NCBI GenBank assembly: GCA_017463445.1
Contig: JAFTPF010000048.1
Location: 1-33,783, forward strand
Length of the DNA: 33,783 nucleotides
Origin: Clostridia bacterium
Lineage (GTDB): Bacteria; Bacillota; Clostridia; Oscillospirales; CAG-272
Direction of reading: 5' to 3'
In this document: positions 1-8,203 of the stretch, in pieces
Numbering within the stretch: position 1 is the first letter of the stretch
How the letters are laid out: each line of letters starts with the position of its first letter
The notes under the pieces: generated by a model
Seen by the model: only the letters and a program-made list of their open reading frames with translations
Database searches by the model: none
Told to the model about the DNA's origin: nothing
Program-made: the position numbers and the translations under genes

Positions 1-2
1 AC

Positions 3-581
3 GAGCTGGACACCTACGCCGAGATGCGTGGGCTGAATACCAAACAGATCATCGAGGGCATCGGGCTGGATCCTCGCATTGGCAGTCATTATAACAACCC
101 CAGCTTCGGCTACGGTGGTTACTGCCTGCCCAAGGATACCAAACAGCTGCTCGCCAACTACCGTGACGTGCCTGAAAATCTCATCGGCGCAATCGTAGAG
201 GCAAATCGCACCCGTAAGGATTTCATTGCAGACCGTATCCTCCAAAAGGCAGGCTATTACGAAGCCTCCGCTTATTACGACAGCGTCAAGGAGAGGGAAG
301 TGGTCATCGGCATCTGGCGCCTTGCCATGAAGACCGGCAGCGATAATTTCCGTCAAAGCTCTATTCAGGGCGTGATGAAGCGCATCAAGGCCAAGGGTGC
401 TACAGTGATCATCTACGAGCCCTCTCTCCCCGACGGCTCCACCTTTTTTGGTAGCCGTGTGGTTAATGATCCCGACCAATTTAAGGCGGAGAGCCAGGTC
501 ATCGTGGCTAACCGCTGGGACAGCGCACTCTCTGACGTGGAGGAGAAGGTCTACACCCGCGATCTCTTCGGCAGAGACTGA
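3..581 (+). CDS. ugd: UDP-glucose 6-dehydrogenase, 5'-truncated by window edge
   Basis: This is the C-terminal part (192 residues visible) of a UDP-glucose/UDP-mannose dehydrogenase-family enzyme, which oxidises UDP-glucose to UDP-glucuronate in two NAD+-dependent steps. The frame is open from base 3, and the residues before the first Met (ELDTYAE) are typical of the family, so the true start lies upstream. The catalytic cysteine motif [10 protein letters not shown] is present, with the Cys codon at 123-125, followed by the C-terminal nucleotide-sugar-binding domain containing [12 protein letters not shown]. The gene ends 21 bases before the epimerase start, so the two are very likely cotranscribed and successive in the pathway: UDP-glucuronate made here is the epimerase substrate. 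Identification is confident. UDP-glucose is preferred as substrate because of the adjacent glucuronate epimerase. Confidence 0.93.
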   Translation, partial: ELDTYAEMRGLNTKQIIEGIGLDPRIGSHYNNPSFGYGGYCLPKDTKQLLANYRDVPENLIGAIVEANRTRKDFIADRILQKAGYYEASAYYDSVKEREVVIGIWRLAMKTGSDNFRQSSIQGVMKRIKAKGATVIIYEPSLPDGSTFFGSRVVNDPDQFKAESQVIVANRWDSALSDVEEKVYTRDLFGRD

Positions 582-602
582 GTGAGAATACAGGAGAATT
601 CT

Positions 603-1655
603 ATGAAACAGTTTAACGGAAAGACCATCCTTGTCACCGGCGGTGCAGGATTTATCGGATTTCATCTAATCCGCACACTCCTTGCCGGCGGCACCGACGC
701 CAAAATCGTAGCGCTGGACAATCTCAACGATTATTACGATCCTGCCCTCAAAGACGAGCGACTTCGTCTCTTGGCGGAGGATGTCCAAGCGTCCTCCTGC
801 ACCTACACGTTTATCAAGGGCGATCTGGCAGATGCCGATCTGATCAAAGGGATTTTCGCCGAATACAAGCCGCAGATCGTAGTCAATCTGGCGGCGCAGG
901 CAGGCGTGCGCTATTCCATCACTAATCCCGACGCCTATATTCAGTCGAATCTCATCGGCTTCTATAACATCCTGGAGGCCTGTCGCCATGGAGCTGGGCT
1001 GGAGCATCTGGTGTTTGCTTCCTCCTCCTCGGTCTACGGCTCCAATGAAAAGGTGCCTTATTCCGAGTCGGATATGGTGGACAATCCCGTATCGCTCTAT
1101 GCCGCTACCAAGAAATCCAACGAGCTGATGGCACATTCCTACGCTAAGCTCTACGGTATCCCCGCAACGGGACTGCGCTTCTTTACGGTTTACGGACCGC
1201 TGGGCAGACCCGATATGGCGTATTTCGGATTTACCAATCTAATGGTGGCAGGAAAACCCATCAAAATCTACAACAACGGCGATCTTTATCGCGACTTCAC
1301 CTATGTGGATGACATCGTCCGCGGCATCCTGAGTGTGATGGCGTCGCCCGCAAAGCCCAACGAACAGGGCGTGCCTTATGAAATCTATAACATCGGTAAC
1401 AACCGTCCCGAGAGTCTGATGGATTTCATCTCCATTCTGGAGAATTGCCTGATGAAGGAAGGCATCATCACCGAGCCGGCGAAGAAGGAGTATCTCCCCA
1501 TGCAGCCCGGCGACGTCTATCAGACCTATGCCGATACCTCCAAATTGGAGCGCGACTTCGGCTTCAAGCCGGCAACGCCTCTCTCGGAGGGACTTGCCCG
1601 TTTTGCCTCGTGGTACCGCTCCTATCACATGGATAAGGAGAGCTCCTCCCAATGA
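603..1655 (+). CDS. UDP-glucuronate 4-epimerase (extended SDR)
   Basis: A 350-residue NAD-dependent epimerase of the extended short-chain dehydrogenase class. The Rossmann motif GGAGFIG is at residues 13-19. The active site shows SSSSVYG near 141-146 and YAATK (Tyr166, Lys170). The stretch LRFFTVYGPLGRPDMA is characteristic of enzymes interconverting UDP-glucuronate and UDP-galacturonate. I chose ATG 603 because AGGAGA (592-597) sits just before it; a GTG at 582 in the same frame directly follows the ugd stop and has no ribosome site. The preceding gene would supply its substrate, and the next gene starts inside its stop codon (ATGA at 1652), so translation is probably coupled. Another 4-epimerase specificity is possible but less likely. 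Confidence 0.9.
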   Translation: MKQFNGKTILVTGGAGFIGFHLIRTLLAGGTDAKIVALDNLNDYYDPALKDERLRLLAEDVQASSCTYTFIKGDLADADLIKGIFAEYKPQIVVNLAAQAGVRYSITNPDAYIQSNLIGFYNILEACRHGAGLEHLVFASSSSVYGSNEKVPYSESDMVDNPVSLYAATKKSNELMAHSYAKLYGIPATGLRFFTVYGPLGRPDMAYFGFTNLMVAGKPIKIYNNGDLYRDFTYVDDIVRGILSVMASPAKPNEQGVPYEIYNIGNNRPESLMDFISILENCLMKEGIITEPAKKEYLPMQPGDVYQTYADTSKLERDFGFKPATPLSEGLARFASWYRSYHMDKESSSQ

Positions 1656-2713
1656 AGGCGGTTCTGATGGCACCTCTTCCTCCCCCCGTGGGTGGAATCG
1701 CAAGCTGGGCAGACAGCCTTCTGCACCGAGAGTTTCCCGACGGCTGGACGCTCCTTTCGGTGGATGAGAAGATCCTCGGCCCCCGTGAAGTCTACGGCGA
1801 AGGCACCCGTTTCCGCTTTTGGGACGAGGTGCGCCGTACCTTCGGCATCTGGCGTAATCTGTGGAAGACCCTCTCGGACAAAGAAGCGCAGGTCGTCCAC
1901 GCTAACACCAGCGCTACCGTTCCCGGGATGTTCCGAGAGTGGGTCAGCGCCTCCATTGCTCACCTGCGTGGACGGAAATTTCTGATCGAATACCATTGCA
2001 CGCTACCGAACGAGATCAGGTCGAGAGGGAAACGGTTCTTCTTCAAGCGGCTCTCCCGAAAGGCCGACGGCGTGATTGTCCTAAACAAAGCCTCGGCAGA
2101 CTACGCGCGAGCGCGGACGAAGAAACCAGTCTGCCTGATTCCCAATTTCATTGAATCCGAATATATTTCTGAGGGACGAACTGTCGCTCCCCGTGTGAAA
2201 AAAGCCCTCTACACCGGCGGCGTTGCCGAAATGAAGGGCTGCCTGGACATCATCGAAGCGGCAAAGTCCTTTCCAGAGGTGGAGTTCATCCTGATGGGCA
2301 GAGTCGCTCCCGAGGTGGAGGCGGCTGAGAAGCCTGTCAATGTCACCCTCACTGGAGTGGTGGAGCGCAAGCGCGTGCTGGAGGCACTTACCGAAGCGGA
2401 TCTTTTCCTCTTCTGCTCCAGAATGTCCAGCGAAGGCTTTTCGGTTTCCCTGACCGAAGCCATGGCGGCAGGGCTCCCCTGCATCGTTACAGACTGGGCG
2501 GCAAGCGCCGATATGGTAGAGGGGAAGGGCGGCATTGTCATCCCCATCTCCGACGTGGATGCATTGAAAGCCGCACTTGCCGAGTTAATCGAAGACGCCC
2601 TCCGGCGTCAGGCGATGTCCGACTTCTGCATTCGCAAGGTGCGGGAAAATTACACCGATACCATCATTCTGAAGCAGTACGCCGCTGCCTATACGGCGGC
2701 TGTCACGAAATAG
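1652..2713 (+). CDS. Family 4 glycosyltransferase
   Basis: A 353-residue GT-B fold glycosyltransferase of the GT4 type. The N-terminal domain starts with a PPPVGGIASW glycine-rich loop at about residues 10-19. The C-terminal nucleotide-sugar domain has LYTGGVAEMKG and the acidic pair of the E-x7-E motif in SSEGFSVSLTEAMAAGLP. It has no signal peptide or membrane helix, so it probably works at the inner face of the membrane on a lipid-linked acceptor. Its ATG overlaps the previous stop by four bases. Donor and acceptor sugars cannot be told from sequence; UDP-glucuronate or UDP-galacturonate are plausible donors because the two genes before it would make them. Confidence 0.85.
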   Translation: MKAVLMAPLPPPVGGIASWADSLLHREFPDGWTLLSVDEKILGPREVYGEGTRFRFWDEVRRTFGIWRNLWKTLSDKEAQVVHANTSATVPGMFREWVSASIAHLRGRKFLIEYHCTLPNEIRSRGKRFFFKRLSRKADGVIVLNKASADYARARTKKPVCLIPNFIESEYISEGRTVAPRVKKALYTGGVAEMKGCLDIIEAAKSFPEVEFILMGRVAPEVEAAEKPVNVTLTGVVERKRVLEALTEADLFLFCSRMSSEGFSVSLTEAMAAGLPCIVTDWAASADMVEGKGGIVIPISDVDALKAALAELIEDALRRQAMSDFCIRKVRENYTDTIILKQYAAAYTAAVTK

Positions 2714-2722
2714 GAACGATCT

Positions 2723-3805
2723 ATGAAAATTCTCATCGTATTACCCCAGCTGCGCACAGGCGGCGGGCAAAAGCTGGCGCTGGATGAAGCGATCGGGCTT
2801 GCAAAGCTGGGTGCCGACGTGACCATTCTCAGCCTCTATCCCCGTGAGAATACCGTTTTCACCAAACTGGCGGAGGACAGCGGCATTCCGCTGATCTTCT
2901 TGGAAAAGCAGGCGAAAAAGTCGCTGAAGCTTTTCGGAGAGGTCAAGCGAGTGGTAAAAAAGCTGGCTCCCGACGTGATCCATACCCATCTGATGGCGCT
3001 CCCGTACGTCCTGCCCGCCGCCCGCGCTTCCCGCGCCCGCTGCTTCCATACGGTGCACAACGTGGCCGAACGGGAGGCGACCGGTATGATGCGTACCTTT
3101 GAAAAATGGGCGTACCGTCATTGCCGCTTCACGCCGATCGCCATCTCTCCTTATTGTCGAAAGACGATCTCCGACCTTTATCATATCCCGGAGGATGCGA
3201 TCTCCACCGTGGTCAACGGCATCGACACCGTACGCTTTAAGGTCACAATGCCTTATGCTGACCGTCCCGCCTCTCCCTTCACCATCGTCTCTACGGGGCG
3301 GATGGAGGAGCAGAAGCGACAGAGTCTGATGCTGGAAGTATTTTCCCGTTTTCACAAACGCCACCCCGACAGCAGACTGCGGCTTTTGGGAGATGGTCCC
3401 ATGCGCCCGCAACTGGAGGAGCAGATCGCTGTGCTGGGACTTTTAGATGCGGTGGAGCTTCCGGGTATCGTATCGGACGTGGAGACGCATCTCAACGAAG
3501 CACATTTGTTTATGCTGACTTCCGAGTATGAGGGACTCCCTCTCTCTGTACTGGAGGCGATGTCCTGCGGACTGCCCGTTGTTGCAACACGCGCGGGCGG
3601 AACGGTGGATGTGGTTACGGCAGAAACGGGCTTATTGACCGATATAGGCGATCTAGATGCTCTCGCGAAAGCCCTTTGTAAGTTGGCGGACGATCCTGTG
3701 CTGTGCGCCTCCATGTCTGCCGCGGCGGTGAAGGAGGCCCAAAAGTACGATATTTCCGCCTGTGTCAAAGGTTACGCCGATCTGTTCGGCGTGACAAGCG
3801 ACTAA
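2723..3805 (+). CDS. Family 4 glycosyltransferase
   Basis: A 360-residue GT4 enzyme. The N-terminus MKILIVLPQLRTGGGQK carries the acceptor-side glycine loop. The C-terminal domain shows VSTGRMEEQKRQ, then LLGDGPMRPQL, and the E-x7-E motif in YEGLPLSVLEAMSCGLP. An AGGAA ribosome site overlaps the TAG stop of the preceding gene, nine bases before this start, which supports one transcript. The protein is soluble, with no signal peptide. It resembles glycosyltransferases of capsule and exopolysaccharide loci, and probably adds one sugar of the repeat unit. Specificity is unknown. Confidence 0.87.
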   Translation: MKILIVLPQLRTGGGQKLALDEAIGLAKLGADVTILSLYPRENTVFTKLAEDSGIPLIFLEKQAKKSLKLFGEVKRVVKKLAPDVIHTHLMALPYVLPAARASRARCFHTVHNVAEREATGMMRTFEKWAYRHCRFTPIAISPYCRKTISDLYHIPEDAISTVVNGIDTVRFKVTMPYADRPASPFTIVSTGRMEEQKRQSLMLEVFSRFHKRHPDSRLRLLGDGPMRPQLEEQIAVLGLLDAVELPGIVSDVETHLNEAHLFMLTSEYEGLPLSVLEAMSCGLPVVATRAGGTVDVVTAETGLLTDIGDLDALAKALCKLADDPVLCASMSAAAVKEAQKYDISACVKGYADLFGVTSD

Positions 3806-3820
3806 GTTCAAGGAGTTATT

Positions 3821-4936
3821 ATGAAACTGTTATTGATCGTTGACGCCTTCCGGGGCGGCGCGGGAAACGTGATCCAGATCCTGGCGGGGCAGCTGCGCCG
3901 CCGCGGACACCGTGTGACGATTCTCCTGCTCAACGGAGCCATCGATCTGCCCAAGCACGATCTGACCGGCGTACAGGTCATCGAGTATCCGCTGGTGGAA
4001 AATGAGCCCGCCAAGACTCCTATCGGACGGCTTCTTCGTTATAAACGGGCGGTAAAACGGCTGATTCGGCAGACCGCGCCCGATGCGGTGCTGTCCTTCC
4101 TCACCGAATACAATTGCCTGACCGCCTGGAATATTGGCGGCAAGTTGCCGCTGGTGATCTCCGAGCGGAACAATCCTTTTCAGGAAAAGGCGAAGCCCCA
4201 ATGGGAGTTTTTGCGCAAGCGATATTATAAAAAAGCCGACAAGCTGGTGGTGCAGTGCAAAGAATTTGCCGATTTCTATCCTCCCCGCGTTCGGGAGAAG
4301 ATCTGCGTGATCCCCAACCCCATTCTGACTCCCAAGGTCACGGCGGGGGAGCAGCACGAGTATGAAGTGCGGCTGGTGTCTATGGGACGGCTCCATCCTC
4401 AAAAAAATTATCCATGGATGATCGAGGCACTCTGTCGCATCCACGAACAAAATCCCACCTGCCGCCTGTCCATCTACGGCTCCGGCGAAGAGGAAGCGCG
4501 TCTTAGCACACTGATCGAAGCGCGCGGTGCGGGAGAGTTTATCACCCTGGCAGGCAAGACCGACACCCCCCATGCTGTCCTTTCCGAGTCGGATATCTAT
4601 CTGATGACCTCTGATTATGAGGGCTTTCCCAACGCCCTCAGCGAAGCGATGGCGGTGGGCCTCCCCTCGGTGTCTCGCATCTGCCACGAGGGACTCCGCG
4701 ATCTGGTGGAGGACGGTGTTAACGGATATCTGGTGGCTCCTGATGATATGGACGGATTCGTGCAGAGGGTTCTGACCCTTGCCGCCGATCCGGAGCTTGC
4801 CAAAGATGTCGGTGACCGTGCAAAATCGGTCACTGTTCGCTACGGGGTTTCGGGCATCACCGACCGATTCGAAGCCGTACTCCGTGATGCGGTGGAGATG
4901 CACGCCAAAGGCAGACGCAGAAAGGAACGTACATGA
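3821..4936 (+). CDS. Family 4 glycosyltransferase
   Basis: A 371-residue GT4 enzyme. It begins MKLLLIVDAFRGGAGN, and has VSMGRLHPQKNY at the start of the nucleotide-binding domain and the E-x7-E motif in YEGFPNALSEAMAVGLP. The AAGGAG ribosome site is at 3810-3815. The C-terminus is basic (KGRRRKERT), which may help peripheral membrane association. The stop overlaps the CapA-like gene by four bases (ATGA at 4933), indicating translational coupling. The general fold resembles N-acetylgalactosamine transferases such as PglH/PglJ, but I cannot assign the sugar. Confidence 0.87.
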   Translation: MKLLLIVDAFRGGAGNVIQILAGQLRRRGHRVTILLLNGAIDLPKHDLTGVQVIEYPLVENEPAKTPIGRLLRYKRAVKRLIRQTAPDAVLSFLTEYNCLTAWNIGGKLPLVISERNNPFQEKAKPQWEFLRKRYYKKADKLVVQCKEFADFYPPRVREKICVIPNPILTPKVTAGEQHEYEVRLVSMGRLHPQKNYPWMIEALCRIHEQNPTCRLSIYGSGEEEARLSTLIEARGAGEFITLAGKTDTPHAVLSESDIYLMTSDYEGFPNALSEAMAVGLPSVSRICHEGLRDLVEDGVNGYLVAPDDMDGFVQRVLTLAADPELAKDVGDRAKSVTVRYGVSGITDRFEAVLRDAVEMHAKGRRRKERT

Positions 4937-6090
4937 AGCTGTATATCGGAGCCGATCTGGTTCCAACCGAAGCCAATCTAACCGCTTATCGAAGCGGTGA
5001 TCTGTCTGATGTAATCGATCCCTCGCTAACGGCGCTCCTGAAAAGTGCCGACTGCCGTATTTTCAATCTGGAGTGTCCGCTGACCGAAGGCGGTACGCCT
5101 ATCGAAAAATGCGGCCCCGCTCTGCGCGCCCCCGCCGATGCCGTCAACGGACTAAAAGCCTTAGGCGCCGATTTCGTGACCCTTGCCAACAATCACATTC
5201 TGGACTACGGCGAGGAGGGACTTGCCGACACCCGTACCGCCCTCGCGGACGCGGGCATCGCCTGTGCAGGCGCGGGAGAAGGTGTCCATCGCAGCGGTGT
5301 ATATAAGTTTACTGCAGACGGTGTAACCCTTGGTATCTACTGCTGTGCCGAACACGAGTTTTCGATTACCGCGCCCGATCTGCCGGGGGCTGTGCCCTTC
5401 GATCCCGCCGACAGCCTTGCAGATGTCATCGGTCTGAAGGAGATCTGTGATCGGGTCGTTGTTCTCTATCACGGCGGACGGGAGATGTGGCAATATCCTA
5501 CGCCTCAGCTGAGAGCGCGCTGTCACGATCTGGTGAAGGCAGGTGCCGATCTGTTGATCTGCCAGCATAGCCATTGTATCGGATGCGAGGAGGTCGTGAA
5601 CGGCAGTACCGTCGTCTACGGACAAGGCAACTTCCACTTTGATCTACCCGATGAGCAGAGCGATCTGTGGTGTACCGCGCTGTTACTGGAAGTAAATGTC
5701 ACCGCCGACAGCGTTTCGGCAGATCCCATCCCTCTTCGGCTTGAGGGTCACCGTCTCACGCTTGCCAATGATGCCGACGCTGCCGCAATCCTGGATGGTT
5801 GGAGAATGCGCTCTGCTGCGCTTGCCGACGGTAGTTATCTGAAGAAATACGACGAAATGCTGGCTGAAAATGCCGATTATTATCTCTCCTGTCTGTCGGG
5901 AAACTACTTTTCAGGCTTTATCCCCCGCGCCATCAACAAGCTGACCGGCGGACGCTACAAAAAACGGAAGCTCGCCCATATGTACGACAGGGAAGCCCTT
6001 CTGCGGCTCGTCAATTATATGGAATGCGAGACCCACAGAGAGGTGCTGACCGAAATTCTGCGCCGCTCTCTCCATAAATCCGAAAGGTGA
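4933..6090 (+). CDS. CapA-family (calcineurin-like) capsule protein
   Basis: A 385-residue member of the CapA/PgsA family, metallophosphatase-fold proteins associated with poly-gamma-glutamate capsule synthesis or anchoring. Visible motifs in order: MKLYIGADLVP at the start, FNLECPLTEGG (about 44-54), LANNHILDYG (about 85-94), VLYHGGREMW, CQHSHCIGCEEV and YGQGNFHFD. These are the usual metal-site and core motifs. Unlike many CapA proteins it has no N-terminal signal or membrane anchor: the fold begins at residue 1, which argues for a cytoplasmic protein. About 130 C-terminal residues beyond the core are rich in Tyr and Arg and unassigned. The ribosome site is AAAGGAA (4921-4927). It lies inside the glycosyltransferase operon. 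Confidence 0.85.
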   Translation: MKLYIGADLVPTEANLTAYRSGDLSDVIDPSLTALLKSADCRIFNLECPLTEGGTPIEKCGPALRAPADAVNGLKALGADFVTLANNHILDYGEEGLADTRTALADAGIACAGAGEGVHRSGVYKFTADGVTLGIYCCAEHEFSITAPDLPGAVPFDPADSLADVIGLKEICDRVVVLYHGGREMWQYPTPQLRARCHDLVKAGADLLICQHSHCIGCEEVVNGSTVVYGQGNFHFDLPDEQSDLWCTALLLEVNVTADSVSADPIPLRLEGHRLTLANDADAAAILDGWRMRSAALADGSYLKKYDEMLAENADYYLSCLSGNYFSGFIPRAINKLTGGRYKKRKLAHMYDREALLRLVNYMECETHREVLTEILRRSLHKSER

Positions 6091-6094
6091 CATT

Positions 6095-7276
6095 ATGCGT
6101 AAAGTGATCCTTTGCTCGGACGTAGACTACCCCCGCGGGGGTGCCGCGTCCAATTATCTGCAATATCTGGCGCTTGCCCTGAAGGCCGCAGGCTATCGGG
6201 TGGAGCTGATGGTCTGGAAGAATCCGGAGTATCTGTCCCGGATCGAGTCTGAGGGCGGCTGGAAGGGAATGCCGCTTCACGATCTGCCTAGACCCGAATC
6301 CCAAAACCGTATCGTCCACCACCTGATGAACGTGCAGTTTTATCCCCGTTATTTGCGGAAGGCATTTGCAAAGCTCGATCTGCAAAAAGGAGATGTGGTC
6401 TTCGCGTATACCAATTCTGTGGCGATCTTCCGCGTCTTGTTCGGACTGCGAAAGAAGCTCGGGATCCGTATCGCCGCATGTCCCGTAGAACATTTTCCGA
6501 AGGAGCATTTTACCGAGAAGCAGTATCGCATCTATCAAAAATACTACGACGGTTGTCTGCCGAAGGCAGATCTGCTCTTTCCCATCAGCAAAGCCATCCG
6601 CGACTATTTGGCACCCGCCGGTAAGCCTATGATGCTCCTGCCCCCCATGGCGGATGTTTCTGAATACGCTCCCGTCAAAAAGCCCACGGGAAAGCGGCGC
6701 GTCATTTTCCCCGCCAACGGGATGATGAAGGATGCGCTGGGCGAGATGCTGGGCGCGATCATTGATCTTCCCGATGTGCTCAAAGCGAACATGGAATTTC
6801 ATCTCTGCGGCGTAAAGCCCACGGTGCTGGAAAACTTGCTGACCTCCGCCGAGCAAAGCGAGCTGGCAAAGCTGCTGACCGTCCACGGATGGATGGAGTA
6901 CGACCAGTTGGTAGACCTCTACCGCTCCATGCATTATCTTTTCATCGCAAGAGAGATCAGCCAGACGACCCTCTCCAATTTTCCCAGCAAGGTGCCCGAG
7001 TTGCTTTGCCACGGCGTCGTCCCCATCGCCTCTCGCGTGGGCGAGTACACAGACGGCTATCTCACTGACGGCGAGAACGCCGTCGTTTTCGACGGCTGCG
7101 ACCGCGCCTCCTGCCGCGATGCATTGATCCGTGCGTTGACGCTGACCGATGACGAATATGCAGCGCTTTCCGCTAGCGCATACGAGACGGCAAAAACTAA
7201 ATTCGACTACACCGTATGGGCACCCCGCCTGCGGAATGCCGTCGAATCGGTCGTCCGAGAGGAGGGGGAAAAATGA
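6095..7276 (+). CDS. Glycosyltransferase, GT4-like
   Basis: A 393-residue GT-B-type glycosyltransferase. The N-terminus MRKVILCSDVDYPRGGAASN has the glycine-rich acceptor loop. In the C-terminal half, RVIFPANGMMKDALGEML and the region TTLSNFPSKVPELLCHGVVP replace the usual E-x7-E arrangement: the second Glu is recognisable in VPELL, but the first position is less clear. It is more divergent than the other three transferases of this operon. The GAAAGGTGA ribosome site ends five bases before the ATG. The stop overlaps the next start (ATGA at 7273), so it is coupled to the TupA-like gene. Confidence 0.78.
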   Translation: MRKVILCSDVDYPRGGAASNYLQYLALALKAAGYRVELMVWKNPEYLSRIESEGGWKGMPLHDLPRPESQNRIVHHLMNVQFYPRYLRKAFAKLDLQKGDVVFAYTNSVAIFRVLFGLRKKLGIRIAACPVEHFPKEHFTEKQYRIYQKYYDGCLPKADLLFPISKAIRDYLAPAGKPMMLLPPMADVSEYAPVKKPTGKRRVIFPANGMMKDALGEMLGAIIDLPDVLKANMEFHLCGVKPTVLENLLTSAEQSELAKLLTVHGWMEYDQLVDLYRSMHYLFIAREISQTTLSNFPSKVPELLCHGVVPIASRVGEYTDGYLTDGENAVVFDGCDRASCRDALIRALTLTDDEYAALSASAYETAKTKFDYTVWAPRLRNAVESVVREEGEK

Positions 7277-8160
7277 GCGTTTTCTCCCGCATCTTCCTGG
7301 CGCTTGCAAGGCGTGATCTCCTGCGCTGGATGCCGGCGCGCCCGTATCTGCGCCGCTATTGGAAGGCTACGATGGGCTATCCCCTCAATCTCGATCATCC
7401 CGTTACCTATAATGAAAAGCTCCAATGGCTCAAGCTTTACGATCTTGATCCTGCCTATCCCGAAATGGTTGACAAAGTCACCGCCAAGGAGCAGGCAAGG
7501 AAGATTCTGGGCGATGATGCCATCATTCCCACTTTGGGCGTGTGGGAGCGTGCAGAGGACATCGATTGGGATGCTCTTCCCGACCGCTTCGTGCTCAAAT
7601 GCACCCACGATTCGGGAACGGTGATCGTCTGCGAGGATAAGTCTGCTCTCGACCGCAAGACCGCCGTAGAGAAGCTTTCGGCAGGACTTGCCCGAAATTA
7701 TTACCACCGTACCCGCGAGTGGTTTTACAAGGATATACGCCCCCGCGTGATTGCAGAGGCGTATCTGTCCGATGAGAGTCGAACCGACGGTGAGCTGTCC
7801 GACTACAAGTTCTATTGCTTCGACGGCTCTCCGGTCTTCGTGATGGTTTGTGTCGGAAGAAAGAAGGGATATCCCTCCTTCTACTACTTCGACAGAGAGT
7901 GGAACGCGCTCCCATACGACCGCATCACCAAGGACGCGCCTCCCAAATCGCTCCCGCCCCGTCCGCAAAATCTGGGCCGCCTCTTCGAAGCGGCAGAGAA
8001 GCTCTCCGAGGGACTTCGCCACGTTCGAGTAGATCTGTACAGCGTGGGCGACCGCATCTATTTCGGGGAATGGACGCTCTGCTCCGGCGGCGGTTACGAT
8101 CAGGACATTACACCCGAGGCGGATCGCTACTTCGGAAGTCTGCTGAACCTGCCCGAATAA
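7273..8160 (+). CDS. TupA-like ATP-grasp protein
   Basis: A 295-residue protein resembling TupA-type ATP-grasp enzymes, named after the teichuronopeptide gene of alkaliphilic Bacillus. ATP-grasp enzymes usually form amide bonds between a carboxylate and an amine. Recognisable family blocks: PVTYNEKLQWLKLYDL (about 42-57), FVLKCTHDSGT, FYKDIRPRVIAEAYL, SDYKFYCFDG and the closing FGEWTLCSGGGYD. I chose ATG 7273 because AGGAGGGGG lies just upstream and the ATG overlaps the preceding stop. It is the last gene of the operon, followed eight bases later by a terminator. In this context it may attach an amino acid to a uronic acid carboxyl of the polysaccharide. That is inference; members of this family also occur in loci without peptide-bearing polymers. 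Confidence 0.82.
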   Translation: MSVFSRIFLALARRDLLRWMPARPYLRRYWKATMGYPLNLDHPVTYNEKLQWLKLYDLDPAYPEMVDKVTAKEQARKILGDDAIIPTLGVWERAEDIDWDALPDRFVLKCTHDSGTVIVCEDKSALDRKTAVEKLSAGLARNYYHRTREWFYKDIRPRVIAEAYLSDESRTDGELSDYKFYCFDGSPVFVMVCVGRKKGYPSFYYFDREWNALPYDRITKDAPPKSLPPRPQNLGRLFEAAEKLSEGLRHVRVDLYSVGDRIYFGEWTLCSGGGYDQDITPEADRYFGSLLNLPE

Positions 8161-8165
8161 GTAGA

Positions 8166-8196
8166 ATAAGACCGAAAGCCGTGCTTTCGGTCTTAT
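8166..8196. terminator. Bidirectional terminator, 14-bp stem
   Basis: Bases 8166-8179 pair with 8183-8196 around a three-base loop (CGT); the core arms are AAGACCGAAAGC and GCTTTCGGTCTT. It lies between the convergent TupA-like gene (+) and the phage-like gene (-), and can serve both strands, though the T-tracts are short and mixed. Confidence 0.85.
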
Positions 8197-8203
8197 ATTC
8201 GTC

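Noticed and set aside
3830-4966. 378-residue open frame on the minus strand
   Set aside because: It lies fully opposite a clear glycosyltransferase gene, has no recognisable motif or ribosome site, and reflects codon bias on the other strand.
6011-7309. 432-residue open frame on the minus strand
   Set aside because: Antisense to a glycosyltransferase and the end of the CapA-like gene; the translation resembles no protein family.
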